Assembly (NCBI RefSeq): GCF_000002985.6
Contig: NC_003279.8
Coordinates: 13,330,001 to 13,394,000 of the forward strand
Reading direction: 5' to 3'
DNA from: Caenorhabditis elegans
Lineage: Eukaryota; Nematoda; Chromadorea; Rhabditida; Rhabditidae
Length of the DNA: 64,000 nt
The translations under genes and the position numbers were made by a program. Each line of letters begins with the position of its first letter. The stretch's first letter is position 1. Positions 33,601 to 44,872 of this stretch are shown piece by piece. Under the pieces are notes generated by a model. The model saw only the letters and a program-made list of their open reading frames with translations, was not told the DNA's origin and did no database searches.

Positions 33601-36600
33601 AAATTTTTCACTTTCAAACATTTTTTTAGCACGAAATCAATTTTTATCCATTTATTTTCCAAATTTTCGAACAACTGTTTTTTATCGGGTTTTATATCAA
33701 AAAAAAAATTTAATTTTTTCAAATCAAAAAATTAGGGTTTTTTTCCGAAAAATTTAGGATTTATTTTTATTAAAAATTTATTCAATTTTTAGAGAAAAAT
33801 TGAGGTTTTTTAGTCAAAAACCTCCGTTTTTATTTTAAAAAACTATGTTTTTATCAAGAAATGTTCAGGTTTTTACTTAAAAATGTAGGTTTTTATCAAA
33901 AATCAAAAAAAAATTAGGTTTTTAAAATTAAAAACCTCCGTTTTTATCAACAATTATTCAGGTTTTATTGAAAAGTTTAGTTTTTTTTAATAGAAAGAAC
34001 TAGTTTTTAATCGAAAAATTTAAGTTTTTCATATTTAAAAAAGTGGAGTTTTGTTGAAACTCGCTCCGTTTTTAATCCTAAAATTTTAGGTTTTGTTTTG
34101 TTGTATAAATTACCTAAAGTAATTCTCTGTTGTCCACCCATAACAGGCATTACAGGAGCAGCATTAACTCCTCCATTAGAAGTAGATGCTCCTGTATTAT
34201 TATTATTATGCTGCTGTTGCTGTTGCGGTTGTTGTTGTTGTTGCTGCATTCTCTGTCCACTGACCATTCCAGCCGGAGCAATTGGAATTGGATCTCTTCT
34301 TTGTTGCTGCTGCTGCTGTTGTTGCTGTTGTTGTTGATTATTTCCATTTGAATTTCCAATTATTCCACTTCCAACTTGATCAATTGTTTCCATCATTAAA
34401 TGTTGTTGTTGGACTGTTTGATTTTGTTGCTGCATTTGGTGTTGCTGTACTTGTTGCACCTGAAATTAATTGTAATTGAAAAATTGAAGTTTTTTAATTA
34501 AATTTAAAAAAAAACTGTTTTGTTCAAAAAAAGTATTCAAAAATTGAATATTAATTTTTTTGAAAAAATCTTCAAAAATTTGAACTTTTTTAATCAAAAT
34601 TTTTTGGAAATACAGTTTTTTGTTTTAAAAAATTATGTAATAAATTGAAATTTTGTTTTTCTATCGAAATATAAATAATTTTAAATCAATATTTTTGTTT
34701 AAAAAATTATTTTAAACTTTAAAATTGATTTTTTGATTTAATTTTTGATTTGATTAGTTATTTTTGATGATTAATTTTTAAAAATTGAATTTTTCAATTG
34801 AGAAATTATTTCAAAATTTAAAACTGATTTTTTTAAAAACTATAATAATTTTTTGAAATTTTTGTTGGAAAAATTATTTCTAAATTTGAATTTTCTGAAA
34901 ATACAATTTTTTAATTCTCGAAATCTCCAGGCTTTCAGCTGAAAAATTCCGGAATTCCAGGAATTTCTGATGAAAAATAGAGAAAGTTTGAGGTTTTTAA
35001 CTGGAAAATTCAGAAAATTTCCAAATTTTCACTCAAAAATGTATTTTTAAAGGTTTTTTTGCTAAAATTTAAAAAAAAACCTCAAAAATCGAAATCGATT
35101 TTTTTTACTTTAAAAAATTCATAAACTTTTTTTTTTTTTAAATTGAGCCTCAAAATTGAACTCCACGTGGAGAAGCTTGTAAATTTTTTTTAATTTTTTG
35201 CTAAAAATTTTCAAATTTCACCAATTTCACCGAGATCTCGGTAATTTTTTTGTAATTTACGAAAAGATTCAAAAAACTGTGCAAAAAATATAAAATTCCA
35301 AAAATTATTAACTTTTTCATTCAAAATTTGTCAATTTTCCATCTAAAACCTTCAAAATTGCTCATTTTTAATGAAAAAAAAATACTGGATTTTTTCAATT
35401 TTTCCCCTAAAAACCTTCAATTTTCATCATTTTTTCTCGTTTTTTTTTACCTGATGAACTTGCTGCTGCTGCTGTTGAACCTGTTGTTGTGATTGTTGAT
35501 TCGATGATGATGGTTGTTGTTGTTGTTGTTGTCCCATCATTTGATTCATCATAACTGTTTGAGGCTTCTTCTCACCCTGTGCCACTTGAATCGGAATGAA
35601 TTGCACCTGAAAAATTGGATTTTTTCTGGGATTTTCCGAGTTTAGAAATTTTTTTTTAAATTTTCGAGTGAAAATAGATTTTGAAATTTCAATTTTGACC
35701 GAAAAAATGGGAAAACTCAATTTTAGGAGGTTTTCGTCAAAAAAAAGTGATTTTTTTTCCGAAATTTTAAATAAAAATGAGTTTCGAAATTTCAAAAGTT
35801 GTTTGTCAATCGAAATATAAAGTATGACTTTATCTCTTATCAGCATAAAATGCATAAAACGCCCTTTTTTGTCACAAAAATTAAACTTCCGTTGGAAAAA
35901 AATTGGAAAAATTAATTTCACCCCGTTTTTAGAAAAAACGGGAAATTTCCAGAAAAAAAAAATATATTTCTGCTGATTTTTACGCCTTTTTATTTCTTTT
36001 GTAGGTATTTCCAGTGAATTTTTGTACCTATCGACTGAAAAAATCACAAAAAACGGAGAATTGTGCTGTTCAAATTGAAGATTTTCAGTGAATTTTTAGT
36101 ACAAAAATTTGAGGAAAAAATTTTTTTTTGTTGTTTTTGCGAGAAGTAGGTTTTTTCACTTTTTTTTTTCAAATTTTTACAATTCTTTTCACAGTAAATC
36201 GATTTTTCAACGGAGTTTTTTTTTGAATTTTTAACGAAAATTGCCTGAAAATAGAGAAAAGTCGCATATTTTTATTGTATGTAACATCCGAAATCGTTTT
36301 TTTTTCATTGATTTCTAATAAATAAAAGTCGACGTTTTCCGATTATTTTTGTTCCTTGAAAGTCGATTTTTTAATTAAAATTTTAAAAATATCGCTGAAA
36401 CATTGTTTTTTCTTCGATTTTTTTAAACTGATTATCAATTTTTCTCCAATTTTTCTCCAATTTTCATCGGAAATTGACTGAAAATAAAGAAATGGCAGGC
36501 TTTAGGTGAAATTCCGACTCGAAGTTGCAAATTTTCGCTGTAATCTGGTTTTTTATTCGATTTTTCTCCAATTTCCATCGATTTTCTCCGGATTTTCACC

Positions 36601-36822
36601 ATTTTTCTCTGTTTTTTTTTCCAATTTTCTTCAATTTTTTCGGATTTTCCATCCAATTACCTGTCTCTGCTGTGGATGACTTTGACTCGGTTGTAGTAGA
36701 TATACTTGTGATCCATCAGGTGTTGTTGTTCTTTGATGATGTACAACCATCATTTTTCCCTGTTGCTGCTGTTGCTGTTGCATTTGTTGGTGAGGTTGCT
36801 GTTGCTGACCCGATTTTGACAT
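30675..36822 (-). CDS. sptf-3: Sp1-like zinc-finger transcription factor
   Basis: The exons are 36822-36661, 35606-35451, 34459-34114, 32816-32719, 32673-32513, 31828-31682 and 30843-30675, giving 412 residues. Exons 1-3 encode glutamine-rich activation-type sequence with poly-Q runs. A Buttonhead box (CACTCPNC) lies at about residue 298. Three C2H2 fingers occupy about 315-395: finger 1 KTSHLRAH, finger 2 RSDELQRH, finger 3 RSDHLTKH, the same base-contacting residues as vertebrate Sp1, so GC/GT-box binding is expected. Finger 1 uses C-x2-C where Sp1 has C-x4-C. An intron interrupts finger 2 after FTR, as in other Sp genes. The donor GTTAGT at 32512 is chosen because it restores the frame. 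The last exon is short and ends [12 protein letters not shown]. Confidence 0.93.
32030..32216. repeat. Palindromic GCAGCTTGTGTACTCCTCG element in sptf-3 intron
   Basis: CGCAGCTTGTGTACTCCTCG with AGGAGAAG at the left is mirrored by CTCCTCGAGGAGTACACAAG and CTGCGTAAATC at the right. The inner arms (AATTTTTAGCTGAAA...TTTCAGCGAAAAATT) pair as well. Confidence 0.85.
32968..33281. mobile_element. Foldback element with 9-base flanking duplication in sptf-3 intron 3
   Basis: The arms begin GAGGCACCACCGAAAGGAGA and run about 140 bases into a loop near 33125-33143. They differ by only a couple of substitutions and one 15-base duplication (GGAGAATTACGAAAA type) in the left arm. CATGTGTCG occurs immediately before (32959-32967) and again overlapping the right end (33281-33289). 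The right-hand copy continues into the end of a GTCGATTTACGCAGCTCGTG element, so this insertion split or abutted that older repeat. The duplication length fits a Mutator-like transposase. No transposase gene is present, so it is non-autonomous. Confidence 0.85.
34190..34345. repeat. Poly-glutamine coding repeats in sptf-3 exon 3
   Basis: Interrupted CAG/CAA codon runs (read on the minus strand) encode stretches of up to about ten glutamines. They are coding low-complexity sequence, not an independent element. Confidence 0.8.
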
Positions 36823-38627
36823 AAGAAAACCCTTTTAATTCCAGATTTTTTTTGGTTTGGAGATAGTGAGGGAGAGAAGATTTTAACTGGAAAAAATATG
36901 GGAATTAGGAGGGAAAATATTGAAGAAATTTGGAAAATTCGGAAAAAAAGCGAAAAAATCGATATTTACAGTCAAAATCATGGAATTTTCGATTTTTAAT
37001 AGAGAAAATCGGAAAAAAGTAGAAAAGGCGGGAAAGAGTGAAAAATCTGCCGATTTTTGTCAAAAATATACCGATTTCCATGTGAAAATTGAGAAAATAA
37101 GCGAAAAAATCGAAATTTAAGAGGAAAATCATGATTTCTCGAGTTTTTTCTGGGAAAAAATCTGGAAAAAGCCGGAAATTATCAAAATTGTTCACTAAAA
37201 TCGAAAAAAAAAAGAGGAACGTCATTTTGCAAGCTTGCGGCGCCGATTTTCTGGTGATTTTCGATTATTCCGTGGTTTTTTTATAACTTTCAGTGCTTTT
37301 TCAGTGAAAAATGCTTTTATTTCGGTATTTATCAATTTAAAATGCAAAACTTTCGTTTTACATATGCATTTTTGAATTTTTCCAAAAGAAATTAGTAAAA
37401 AACCAGAAAAAAGCTGAAATTATCAGAAAAGAAAAAATTATTGGGCGTGGCATAATTCTTAGCCGATTTTTGTTCATATTAATGACCTTTTTACGATAAA
37501 AACCTGTTCGCTGCAGTGAAAAAATGGAACACAGGCAGTGTTCGAGTGATTTATTGGAAAAATATTGATTTTTTTCTAAAAAAAAATCAGCGTAAAGTAG
37601 TAAAAAAAGTGTGGAGAGGCGTGCCCCCCGTTGTTGAAATTTGGACACAAGAACGGAATGGCAAGGGGGACTGGTTTTAACGATTCACTTCTTTTTTGTC
37701 TTTTTCTCTCATTTCTATTGTTACGAGAGTGTCTCACGTGTCGAAATTTGGAGAAAACACCACAAAAAGAAATATCGACTGATTGGGGGTTGGGCGGGAA
37801 TTTGAACTTTTTTAAATGAAAAATTTTGTATTTTTCAACTTTTCAGAATTTACCACCTGTTTCTGCTAAAAAATATGATAATAATTAACTATATCTGACA
37901 AAAATCATAAGAGAAATTGATTTTTCGAAAAAATATGAAAAATAAAGACCTCTTTTCAAAAAAGAAGCAGTTTTTAGTTCTAAATGTTATTAAAAATTAA
38001 TTAATTAATTTTTTATCCCGAAAAATGAGACTTTCTACATTTTAACAAAGATTTCTTGGGCAAAATCGAGTAGTAGAAAACAGAGGGAATTCTTCAAAAA
38101 ATGAGTTTAAAAATCGAAAAGGGCCCAGACACGACAATACCCGGTTTTTACGTGCGCCTTTAAAAGACTACGGTGCGTAATAAATTTAATTAAAATATAG
38201 TTTAAGTCGACGTCGATGTTTTTCGATTATTCAAGGAAATTTGAAAATTTAAATTTTTTAGCAAATATTTTCTATCCAAAAACAAAAAAATCAGTCCATA
38301 AGCTTCTAAAAACAGATAAAGAGCCTTGGCGTTGAGGGGCCATTCTCTTAAAACAAGGTGTGCGCCTTTAAATGGATACGGTACTTTTAAGAAACAAATT
38401 TTGTTTTTTTGAAATAATCGATATTAACGGATTTCAAACAATTTTGGCTGAAAATCCAAGTAATACGTTTTAAAAATTGGTTTTTTTTTCAAAATCTGAC
38501 TGAAATAATCGATTTAAAAGTGAGATCAGTTAAAAAATCGCAAAATTCCACAAAAAAAGCGGGAAAACGCCTAGGAAATCGATGAAACACAAGAAATGTG
38601 GGTGGAGAGGAGAAAAGGGGTTGGACA

Positions 38628-38650
38628 CACACACACACACACACACACGT
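38628..38650. repeat. (AC)n microsatellite
   Basis: About eleven AC dinucleotides in a row. Confidence 0.95.
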
Positions 38651-39402
38651 ACATCTACTTAAATGGCAATCGCCTCCCTCCATCTAATTTGCCACCTTTC
38701 TGACTTTGTATGGTCCACTACGTCTGGGAAACAGGGCGGGAAACTGGGGGTTTCTTAGAAATGGGGGATAGTTAAAGCTCTCAAAAACTCAAAACTGAAA
38801 TAGATACTCCAAAAAAAATTTTGAGGAAGAAAATTGGAAACAATTTTTTTTTGAAAAAGCCTCCAAAATGTTCCCCCACTCCAAAAAAAGTGTTCGAAGT
38901 AAATTACAGAAGGTTCGCACGAGGTGTCTCATTACAGTTTGATCTACAAAAAATGCGGGAATATTTTTCCAGAAAAATTTTAGGAGTCGAGTTCTGCCGC
39001 TGAAAGTTGCGTGGTCCCTGCAAAGTGCACCTAGAACACAGCGGGGACGCCAAAGAAAAATCAAATTTTCAAAAATTCCCAAGTTTCGTCACGCCCTCTC
39101 CTTCTCCTCCTCCTTGTTCCCAAGTTTTTCCCGCTTGTGTCAGCGTGTGCTCTCTGCTTTACGTCTGCGTCTCTAACTATATCTCAAGTGTCCAATCTCT
39201 TATCATTATTTGGGTTGTTGCTTTTGAAAAGTTACGAGACCTGCGTGAAAATTGCGTCAAATCTAAAATTACCAAAATTGGCAGTTTTCAAATTCCTGCA
39301 AGAACTGAAAAATCTTACTGAGTTCAGAAAAATTTTTCAATCTAGATTATCCAGGATTCCCTCTAAACTTGGAAACCAAAAATTGCGCCAGACGTCAAAT
39401 TT

Positions 39403-39588
39403 CATGTGGTGCCTGGCTGTCCAATTACGGTTTGATCTACAAAAAATGCGGGAATGTTTTGCCAACAAAATGTGACGTTAGCACGCTCTTAACCAAGCGA
39501 AATCAGTTGAGAACTCTGCGTCTCTTTTCCCGCATTTTTTGTAGATCTACGTAGATCAAGCCGAAATGAGACATTCTGACACCACGTG
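39403..39588. mobile_element. MITE-like palindromic element with 6-base flanking repeat
   Basis: Ends CATGTGGTGCCTGGCTGTCC and ACATTCTGACACCACGTG. The inner arms share GATCTACAAAAAATGCGGGA. AAATTT is found immediately left (39397-39402) and immediately right (39589-39594). Same family as 2139-2289, where the 6-base duplication is AACTAA. Confidence 0.8.
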
Positions 39589-39999
39589 AAATTTCAGAAT
39601 TCAAAGACCCCCCCCCCCCCCTCTATACAGTAGCATACTTTCCAGTGAAACTTTCGACATACCCCTCCTCCCGTCTTCTTCTTCTTCTTCTTCTTCTTTT
39701 TCTTCTCCACCCATTCCATATACATCGACAGTTTTGAACGAGAGAGTGCACAAAATGAAGAGGGTACTGGACAGCAAACAAAGAAGAGAGGCGCCTGCCC
39801 CTCCCAGTTTGCGCCCGCCTCACACAGCAAGTGTGTCTCCCCTACCACCGCCGGCGTACGTACATACACAACACGATCCGCCTCCCACTTTTCACAGACT
39901 ATTGATGGCCTAGAAAAAGCTAGGCCACGTGAGGTGGTGCTTTGTCTTGTGGCCTTGACATTGTTGCTTATCGTTGTCGATTGAAATGAATAAAGTTAG

Positions 40000-40005
<6 letters not shown>

Positions 40006-40070
<65 letters not shown>
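40006..40070. repeat. (GA)n microsatellite
   Basis: An almost pure run of about 30 GA units, continuing as GAGGGAGAGAAATAGAGA. Confidence 0.97.
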
Positions 40071-40072
<2 letters not shown>

Positions 40073-40378
40073 AATAGAGACTGACTTTTCCTCCCCATTT
40101 TAAGGTGGTTGACAAATTGTGGGCGGTTGTGTAAAATAAGAAGACGAATAAGACGATGTTGATAAGGGGAAATAAGGGTGGAGAGAGAAAGATGAAGGGC
40201 GGAGAAGTAGGGGAAGCCATATGACCTGTCAATTGTGATAACGACGAATATGGAGAGAAGAACGAAGGAATGAACATCAGACATCGTTTTGGAGGGCACC
40301 TGTGATTGCTCCGTAGGAAAGTACCTTCTCTAAGCCTATTCAGAAAGCCAAAAGTCTGTGTCAGTCTTTGGTCAAAAA

Positions 40379-40550
40379 CGTGGTGTCGAATGCCCCATTT
40401 CTATTTGATCTACGAAAATTGCGAGCAATTTAGATGCACATTTCTCAACTGATTTTGCAAGGTTAAGAGCGTGCAGACGTCACCTTTTTTGTGCAAAAAA
40501 ATTCCGTTTTTTTTGTAGATCACCCGCAAAAGGACCGCCTGACACCACCC
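40379..40550. repeat. Degenerate copy of the GTGGTGTCAG palindromic element
   Basis: GTGGTGTCGAATGCCCCATT and TTGATCTACGAAAATTGCG at the left; TTTTTTGTAGATCACCCGCA and GACACCACC at the right. More diverged than the copies at 2139 and 39403. Confidence 0.65.
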
Positions 40551-42800
40551 GGCCAAATGTATCTGTCTGATATCTAAGCTTGAAGAACTTAAAACTGTGA
40601 TCTTAGCCTGCCAGGTAGCAACTAGTACCTGTAATAGACAAGAGCCAGTAAGTGGGTGGCGTCTCGAGATCATCAGAGGTCAAGCTTCCACGGTGAGCCT
40701 TCTATCAAACTCTCGAGTTAGACTTAAACATGTGTATAATTTGGTGCAATTTGAAGCTAGATCTTTACAAACGTGGCTCAGTAGGCCTGCTAAGGGCCCG
40801 ATCCTCGCTCTTGATCTTCCTACTCCAACAAAGCTTCTGCCGCATTTCCTAACCGTAATGTCGTTAGGGGGAAGTTAAGGGGAATCTTCCGGCGGTTCGA
40901 TCTGGTCTAGGGTTTTGTGACTAACCCGCTTGGCTGGATGAGTCCTTACAAGACGAGAACGCTTTCTAGGGAACAATGTTCCCAGCAAATTCGAATTTTT
41001 GACAACTCGGCAATTACCAGCAATATTTAAAACTCGGTGAGTACCGCCGACCGCTAATTTTCAGATTTTTCTCTAACTTAGCCACATTTCTTCGATTGTT
41101 GAATATTTGGAAAAAAACATTCAAAAAGTGTACGTTACTTGGAGCCAAATCCCATGCTCTCCCAATTCTCTCTATACAGTCCCAAAAAAACAACACAGTG
41201 GGTGTGCACTGCTTGTGTACAGTACCGATTGAGATTCTCCGTCTTCTTTCCCGTTTAGACACACACACACAGAGTGGGAGGGCCGGTGAGCAATCGGGGC
41301 GGGAAAAAGAGTGAAGAGGACACACGGGAGAGAGAGAGAGACAGGGTGCTAGTAGGACGATGAAACGACCTGTTTGCCTACTTTATCCAAATTTCTTTTC
41401 CATACTCCACCTCCACCTACTTCTTCTCCTGTCCGTCCATCCGACAGACCGCCTCACATGCTTCAATGAGTGGTGTGGAAAAACGAAAAACGAACGAAAA
41501 GGATTTGGGCGGGAAAAAAGAAAAAGAGATTCAGAGTGAAAAAGGGGTTTCGAACGAAAAAAAAAAAAACTAAAACAGGAACACCTGGCGACTCCGGAGG
41601 GGGGACGGGAGCTCAAGTGAGAACCAAGCGGGAAGAGGCGGAGGGTAGTGAGAAGAAGTGTGAGAGAACTTGGGTGGCCAATTGTTATGAAATTTGGACT
41701 AATAACACAAATTTGGGGTGGTATGGTATTGGGCTTCTTTGGCCTGAACATATGTTCTTGGTTCACAATCAGATGTAGACAAAAATTGGCAAAGCTTGAT
41801 CAAGACTATGTTCAGACTAGGGAGGTGAGGCAATTTTTAAGATTTGCGAGCTCGGCAAATTTGCCGCACATCCCTGGTTTAGACTACTCGAATTTTTGTC
41901 AAACGTCTATCCTATGGTTTTTTGGACTTGGCTTGTCACTTGACCAAACTTGGCCCAAAGTTTGCTAGCGGCCATTTGGGCCTTATACTGAATTCCGGAC
42001 TAAGTATTATAATTTTGAGCGCCAGATGCCGAGCTCTTTCGGAATCTCTCTCCCCGCCTCCTAAGAGCTTAAAGGCATGCTGAGCTTCCTTTGTGCTTCC
42101 CAATCAGGTCAAAACCTCCGGATGATTTCCAGTCCTCTAATCCTCAATAAATTTACAAAAACTTGGATGTGCCTAATCCCTCTATATATATATATATATA
42201 CCGCTAGACAAAGTTGTTTGCAAAAAACTAAAGGTGAAATCGTACCTCCACACAAAGTTGGTTTTAATCAAAATTTTTGGCTGTAAAATTCCAAAACTCG
42301 AAGATCGCAGTGAGTTATTGAACTTGCTGAAAAATCACGATTCATATCTTTACAGTGCCTCTATGTATAAAATTTTTGGATGCTTTTTGAAATTAAAATT
42401 TTGTTCGAAATTTGCCGCACATTTCTGGTTCGAAATTTCAAAACTTTTTTTTTTTGCAAAAACGCCAAACTGTTCATCAGTAAAGAGAAACCTAGCTAAA
42501 TTGTTTTGGAACATTAATAAAATTTATAAAATTCCCTAGAAGTCTCGTCTAATCTCTGATATCTCACCAGGATCAGCTTACCCCCCTCTTCCAAATAAAC
42601 TGCATAGAAAATTTGATTACATGTTGTTGTGACCTTCTGCTTTTCTGATAACGTGATATCATTCTAGTGATGATGATGTCATTGATTGATTTTTGAATTC
42701 AAAAGAATCAGAATACAAGAATGCTAAAGAAGAAGAGAATAAGACGAAAAAAAACCACTTCACAAATCGAATCAATTCTTTTTTTTTCCTAATTCTGCTA

Positions 42801-44132
42801 CGTTCAATTCCGCACTGATCAACTTTCTCAGAGCTTTGTGCTAATTTTTCAATTTTTTCCAAAACATTTCCAAGCTAGAATTGAGCATATTTGAAGCCAA
42901 AAGAAGGCGAAGAAGGGGTGGAGACCCCGGGTGGGAGGAGGGGAAAAACGAAAAAAGGAGGCGGTGTCGACTGGCTGGGGGCATCTAGCAGAGAGAAATG
43001 GGGGTTGGCTGAGAAGAAAGGGGTGTGTATACTCTCTTCATCTCCATCTCCAATGTCTACGTCTCTTCACAGTGTACTCTGCGTCTCTTCAATTCCTGTT
43101 CTATAACATGGCGTGTTTGTCGTTGGACACTCTATCCCTCCGTCTCTTCCCTCTAGTCTCCGATAATTTCTTTCTTTCGTCTCTTACATAGCGGTCTCTG
43201 CGTCTCTCGAGCTGGGCGGGAGACTCTTACTGTCTGACACTGACACTAGGGGGAGGGAAGATTGAGAAGAAGGGCGGGGGATGACGAAGAAGAAGAAGGG
43301 ATGAATGAACAATGAAAGAATATGTAATGAGTGTATATATCTTATCTTACAATTTTTTGAGGATCCTATGTTATTGAAAGGAAAGCTGCGGTCTAAAAAT
43401 ACACAGTTATTACGGGAACATAACATTTTGAGAATGCATATTGCGCAACATATTTGACGCGCAGAATATCTCGTAGCGAAAACACTTTAAACTACTACTG
43501 TAGCTGTTGTGCCGATTTACGGCAATATTCTTGAAATAAATGTATTTTTCATTTTTTTTTTGCTTAATTTTAATATTCTATCAAAACATAAATCATTTTA
43601 TTCCGTTTCAAAAATCGAGCTCGTAAATCGACACAAGGGCTACAGTAGACATCTAAAGAACTACTGTAGTTTTCGCTACGAGATATATTTGTTCGAACTG
43701 CCATTTTCAACCCCGTTGTGTGCCGATCATCATACTTTCTTGAAGCTGTTTTTATGTTTTGAAAATGGTCCAATTTTAGCTGAAATCTAAAAACGCACAG
43801 TTAGCAAGCTTATTAAAAAGATCAGCCAGATTTAACAAAGTCCAACTTACGTTATTACAGAAAAATTAACAAAAAAATCACGTTAAGAAATTAAGAAATT
43901 AAATATACACACCCCTTTCTTCTCCGCGAACTCATATTTCTTTCTCCTAGATACCCGCCAGTCGACACCGCCTCCTTTTTTCGTTTTTCCCCTCCTCCCT
44001 CCTGGGGTCTCCACCCCTTCTTTGCCTACTTTTGGCTTCAAATATGCTCAATTCTAGCTGGGTGATTTTTTTGGATAAAATCCAAAACTTAGCACTAAGC
44101 TTCGAGAAAGTTGATCAGTACGGAATTGGACG
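42801..44132. repeat. Large inverted repeat: arms 42801-43031 and 43914-44132
   Basis: The arms of about 220-230 bases match closely in inverse orientation, including TGATCAACTTTCTC, CTAGAATTGAGCATATTTGA, AGAAGGGGTGGAGACCCC, GGAGGCGGTGTCGACTGGC and AGAAGAAAGGGGTGTGTAT. The 880-base spacer holds CTCTGCGTCTCT motifs (43076, 43195) and a degraded TTACGGGAACA palindrome (43409-43690). The right arm carries an intact exon-like frame (44044-44160); the matching frame in the left arm is shifted. It looks like an inverted duplication of a promoter plus first exon. Confidence 0.8.
43409..43690. repeat. Degraded member of the TTACGGGAACA palindrome family
   Basis: The left arm is intact (GCGCAACATATTTGACGCG, ATATCTCGTAGCGAAAA, GCCGATTTACGG). 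The right arm is truncated after CTACGAGATATATTTGTTCG. The full member is at 6351-6699. Confidence 0.7.
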
Positions 44133-44872
44133 TATTGTTCAATTCGAGCAGAAACTGGAGGTTTGTTGAAAAAAAAGAAAAGCTAGAACGAATTTTAAAC
44201 TTCAATCATGTACAGTAGATTCCTTAAAAACTGTGTAATAAGTTATGCATATTAATCAAAAAAAAATAGATCAACATGAAAGATACGATAAGAAAGTTAA
44301 GATAATTAGAATTTGGCAACGGAAAGATTCGAAAAAATCTATTAAACAGAGCTAGCTCCTCGGCTCTTCTCTTCCAAGTTCGATGACTTTTAGATCTACC
44401 CTTATTGGTATATGCACTTATCAACAGAATATTTTGAATTTACAGAATCAGTTAACACTTTCTATAAATCTCAAATTACTTTCAAGACATCAGTAATATG
44501 CTCAAAACCTGGAAGCTTTTCAACTAATTCAAATTTTCCTGGATTTTCAAAGTTCTTAAATTAATAATATCTCTATTTGAAAATGGATGGAAAATATCAA
44601 GGTAATGTATCAAACTATTCTCCCTTGAAGTCGGTATTCAAAACTCAAAATTGATGGGAGAAGGAAACATTTACGAAAACATATCGACAATCGAAAATCT
44701 ACTCAGAATCAGAGCACAGCTACCAGGTTTAGCGCTCTCTTCTAAAAATGACCATATACGCCGACTCTCTGAGAGGAAGATTCAGAAGTCATTGGCTATC
44801 ATCTTACGCGCTGAGGATCCCCTGTTTCAGATAAAACAAGACTTAATTTCAGATTATAAGCGAAGTGAATAG
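44044..44872 (+). CDS. Possible small gene or gene remnant
   Basis: Three coding-looking pieces lie on the plus strand. Exon A (44044-44160) encodes 39 residues (MLNSSWVIFLDKIQNLALSF, then EKVDQYGIGRIVQFEQKLE) and ends at a GTTTGT donor in phase 0. Exon B (44446-44492) has a TTTACAG acceptor and GTAATA donor and encodes NQLTLSINLKLLSRH. A longer frame to 44872 contains NIYENISTIENLLRIRAQL and ends YKRSE-stop. The joint from B to the last piece does not keep frame with any good acceptor I can see, and joining the ATG piece at 44583 would need an implausible 29-base intron. It may therefore be a pseudogene or a wrongly joined set. No family recognised. Exon A sits in the right arm of the large inverted repeat. 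Confidence 0.3.

Larger units (their letters stand above)
36823..42800. other. Gene-poor upstream region of sptf-3
   Basis: No protein-coding exon is convincing here. The region holds AT-rich repeats to about 38500, GGTCTCGACACGA-family fragments (38100-38380), an AC microsatellite, CGTCTGCGTCTCTAAC at 39162-39176, two palindromic elements (39403-39588, 40379-40550), a GA microsatellite, a GC-richer stretch at 40590-40990 and GA/CT-rich promoter-like sequence at 41200-41660. It probably contains promoter elements of sptf-3, and perhaps of a rightward gene. Confidence 0.5.

Noticed and set aside
34098-34351. Cysteine- and leucine-rich plus-strand ORFs
   Set aside because: Antisense reading of the poly-glutamine codons of sptf-3 exon 3.
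35427-36047. 206-codon minus-strand ORF
   Set aside because: Only 35451-35606 is a real sptf-3 exon. The rest is intron read through, rich in Lys and Phe from A/T runs.
39910-40299. 129-codon minus-strand ORF
   Set aside because: Mostly Leu-Ser repeats from the (GA)n microsatellite.
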